From Stenopsyche tienmushanensis (lineage: Eukaryota; Arthropoda; Insecta; Trichoptera; Stenopsychidae), in NCBI GenBank assembly GCA_008973525.1, contig WACJ01000124.1, positions 558,001 to 622,000 on the forward strand: a stretch of DNA of 64,000 nucleotides, written 5' to 3'. The translations under genes and the position numbers were made by a program. Position 1 is the first letter of the stretch, and every line of letters begins with the position of its first letter. The notes under the pieces are model-generated. The model did no database searches. It was not told the origin of the DNA and saw only the letters and a program-made list of their open reading frames with translations. Below, piece after piece: positions 62,501 through 64,000 of the stretch.

Positions 62501-64000
62501 AATTGAACGATTCCCAGGTTTTGGTTCGGTTAAACGACGTTTTCGATAAGACGTAATCTTGTAATAAGTGAACGAAGCAGTTTCGAACACAAAATCGGCC
62601 ATATTAAGAGGGATTCGAACAGGGGTTCTTTAAGCGTGATTTACGTACACAGAAGCGAGTTCTGCGCCGGCAATTCGATTATTTATAATGCTCGAATCAG
62701 CATATTCAATTATTAAATACTGGAAACGGGTAAGGAATACACGTTTTGAGAGATAAATGTCGTGATATCATACAAGAGCTGGCGTATAGGAATATTTATG
62801 CATCTACTTAAGGTATTAAAGAAAATCGGGTTCCTTTGTGATATGAGAAACAATTTCATAATTCATTCTGTATATAGCGCCTCACAAAACACAACACAAT
62901 GAAATCTCGTAAGATAAAGAAAAACGATACAAAAGCAATTCCATATCGTTGTTTTTGCGACCTAACAAACCATTCTCCTAGAATTAACACCGAATATTGA
63001 TGTACGATTGACAAAATCGCTATATAGAATCATATTTATATATGTAATATATAATCAATTGGTCGATAAAAGAGGTTAAAAGCTTTTTTATAGACAATAA
63101 ATTTAAATAAATTAAAGCAAGACTAGGATATTTTCAATATCCATTAATGGGAAGGTATCGTATTTAAATTAACTCCATTAAGCATTCACCTCCTCATGCA
63201 CTCAATATTGAAGGCATCGTAACTTTCGCCACCTGGATTTAAGTATCGAAGGGCGTTTTTACATATATCTTGATATAGAGTCGATTGCCTCAACTTATCT
63301 CATATACGATGGATAAATTATTTTTCTTGAGCGATTGATAATATCTTCATGATCGGATTTTCTTCAATTTGGCTTGATATTATAAAAGACATGAATTGAC
63401 ATCTTCATGTTATTTTTTACTTCTATTTCATGTTAATCAAACTCTGTCGTCTCTGTCTAAGTTGCTTACATTAACTAAAAATGTTCATGAAGACGAAGAA
63501 CTAGATGAGATATTAGAACTTTGAGAAAAAATGGACACTTGGTGATTACAATAAAAAACAGAATAGAAGATCTTTAGAATCCATCGACCAATATGAAAAA
63601 GCACAATTTTTTTCACGTGAACAACATCATTAGTTATATATTGTACTTTTAAAACATAGCTTAATCTTAAGTTTTGGAACGTAAAAAGGAGAAAGTAAAG
63701 TCATCTGCCCAGTCAAAATGGCAGGGTTAAAACGAATTTTAGGGAGTACATTAGACGAGCAAACGATTAGAAAAAAGTTCCTAATTAAATTAGGAACATG
63801 TTTATTAAAAAATAAATGGAATTCAGGAATCCTGAAACAAAGTTAACTCTTCTATCAATAAGATGACCTGGCCAGAACATTATGATTTTGCAATAAGTTT
63901 TTTTAATAGTAGATATCTATAGATCTTATTAAATCTCTCTGAGTTTGTCCTTTTAAGGGTTTTACAGAATTTAAAATTAAAAATTCTGGATCCTTGCGTT
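59557..64000. other. Window end without a recognised gene
   Basis: AT-rich DNA with a GC-richer island at about 60580-60950 that is open on both strands, short dispersed repeat copy 4 at 61701-61740, and a GC-rich patch at about 62440-62530. No exon that would complete the spondin N-terminus was recognised. Confidence 0.5.
61701..61740 (-). repeat. Short dispersed repeat, copy 4
   Basis: On the minus strand, atgtcgtttgtgtttccatg followed by aaaatgctca aligns with copies at 8183-8223, 38001-38040 and 43156-43195. Confidence 0.4.

Overview
The window is AT-rich, intron-dominated animal DNA, most likely from an insect. The organism call rests on three things: one spondin-type gene with short GT-AG exons in very long introns, recognisable insect-type LINE and DNA-transposon remnants, and the absence of any dense or operon-like coding. 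The species cannot be named from the sequence.

One cellular gene is clear. It runs on the minus strand from 30307 down to 1234 and encodes a secreted, extracellular-matrix protein of the F-spondin/M-spondin (mindin) family. Six exons can be joined with consistent reading phase: 30307-30027, 7521-7417, 7176-6997, 3128-2860, 2781-2624 and 1421-1234. The first three carry most of a Spondin_N domain, the next two an acidic-then-basic linker, and the last a single thrombospondin type-1 repeat and the stop codon. A poly(A) signal lies at about 1139-1134. The 5' exon(s), which should hold the signal peptide and the start of Spondin_N, were not found with confidence. They lie either upstream of 30307 or beyond the window.

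The introns and the 33.7 kb upstream of 30307 are filled with decayed mobile elements. These include a 5'-truncated LINE with a long open reverse transcriptase ORF (about 55304-53165, minus), an R1-type LINE 3' end with a poly(A) tail (23395-23925, plus) and a complete-ended non-autonomous hAT element (35077-36030). There is also an element with TTAA-flanked inverted termini (8288-9135), a mariner remnant with a doubled left terminus (51970-52618), a pogo-type MITE (57308-57603) and a Tigger/pogo 3' end (59000-59556). Smaller fragments derive from piggyBac, ZBED-type hAT, IS630/Tc1-like and jerky/pogo transposases. Several short dispersed repeats occur as inverted pairs, two of which bracket spondin exons.

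Scattered GC-richer islands without a recognisable reading frame stand out from the AT-rich background, for example at 10.5-11.2, 16.7-17.5, 21.8-22.3, 27.0-27.7, 31.9-32.6, 36.4-37.0, 43.9-44.3, 49.4-49.8, 56.3-56.7 and 60.6-60.95 kb. They could be conserved regulatory elements or unrecognised old repeats. I found no RNA gene that I trust, no CRISPR array, and no clear new multi-gene system.
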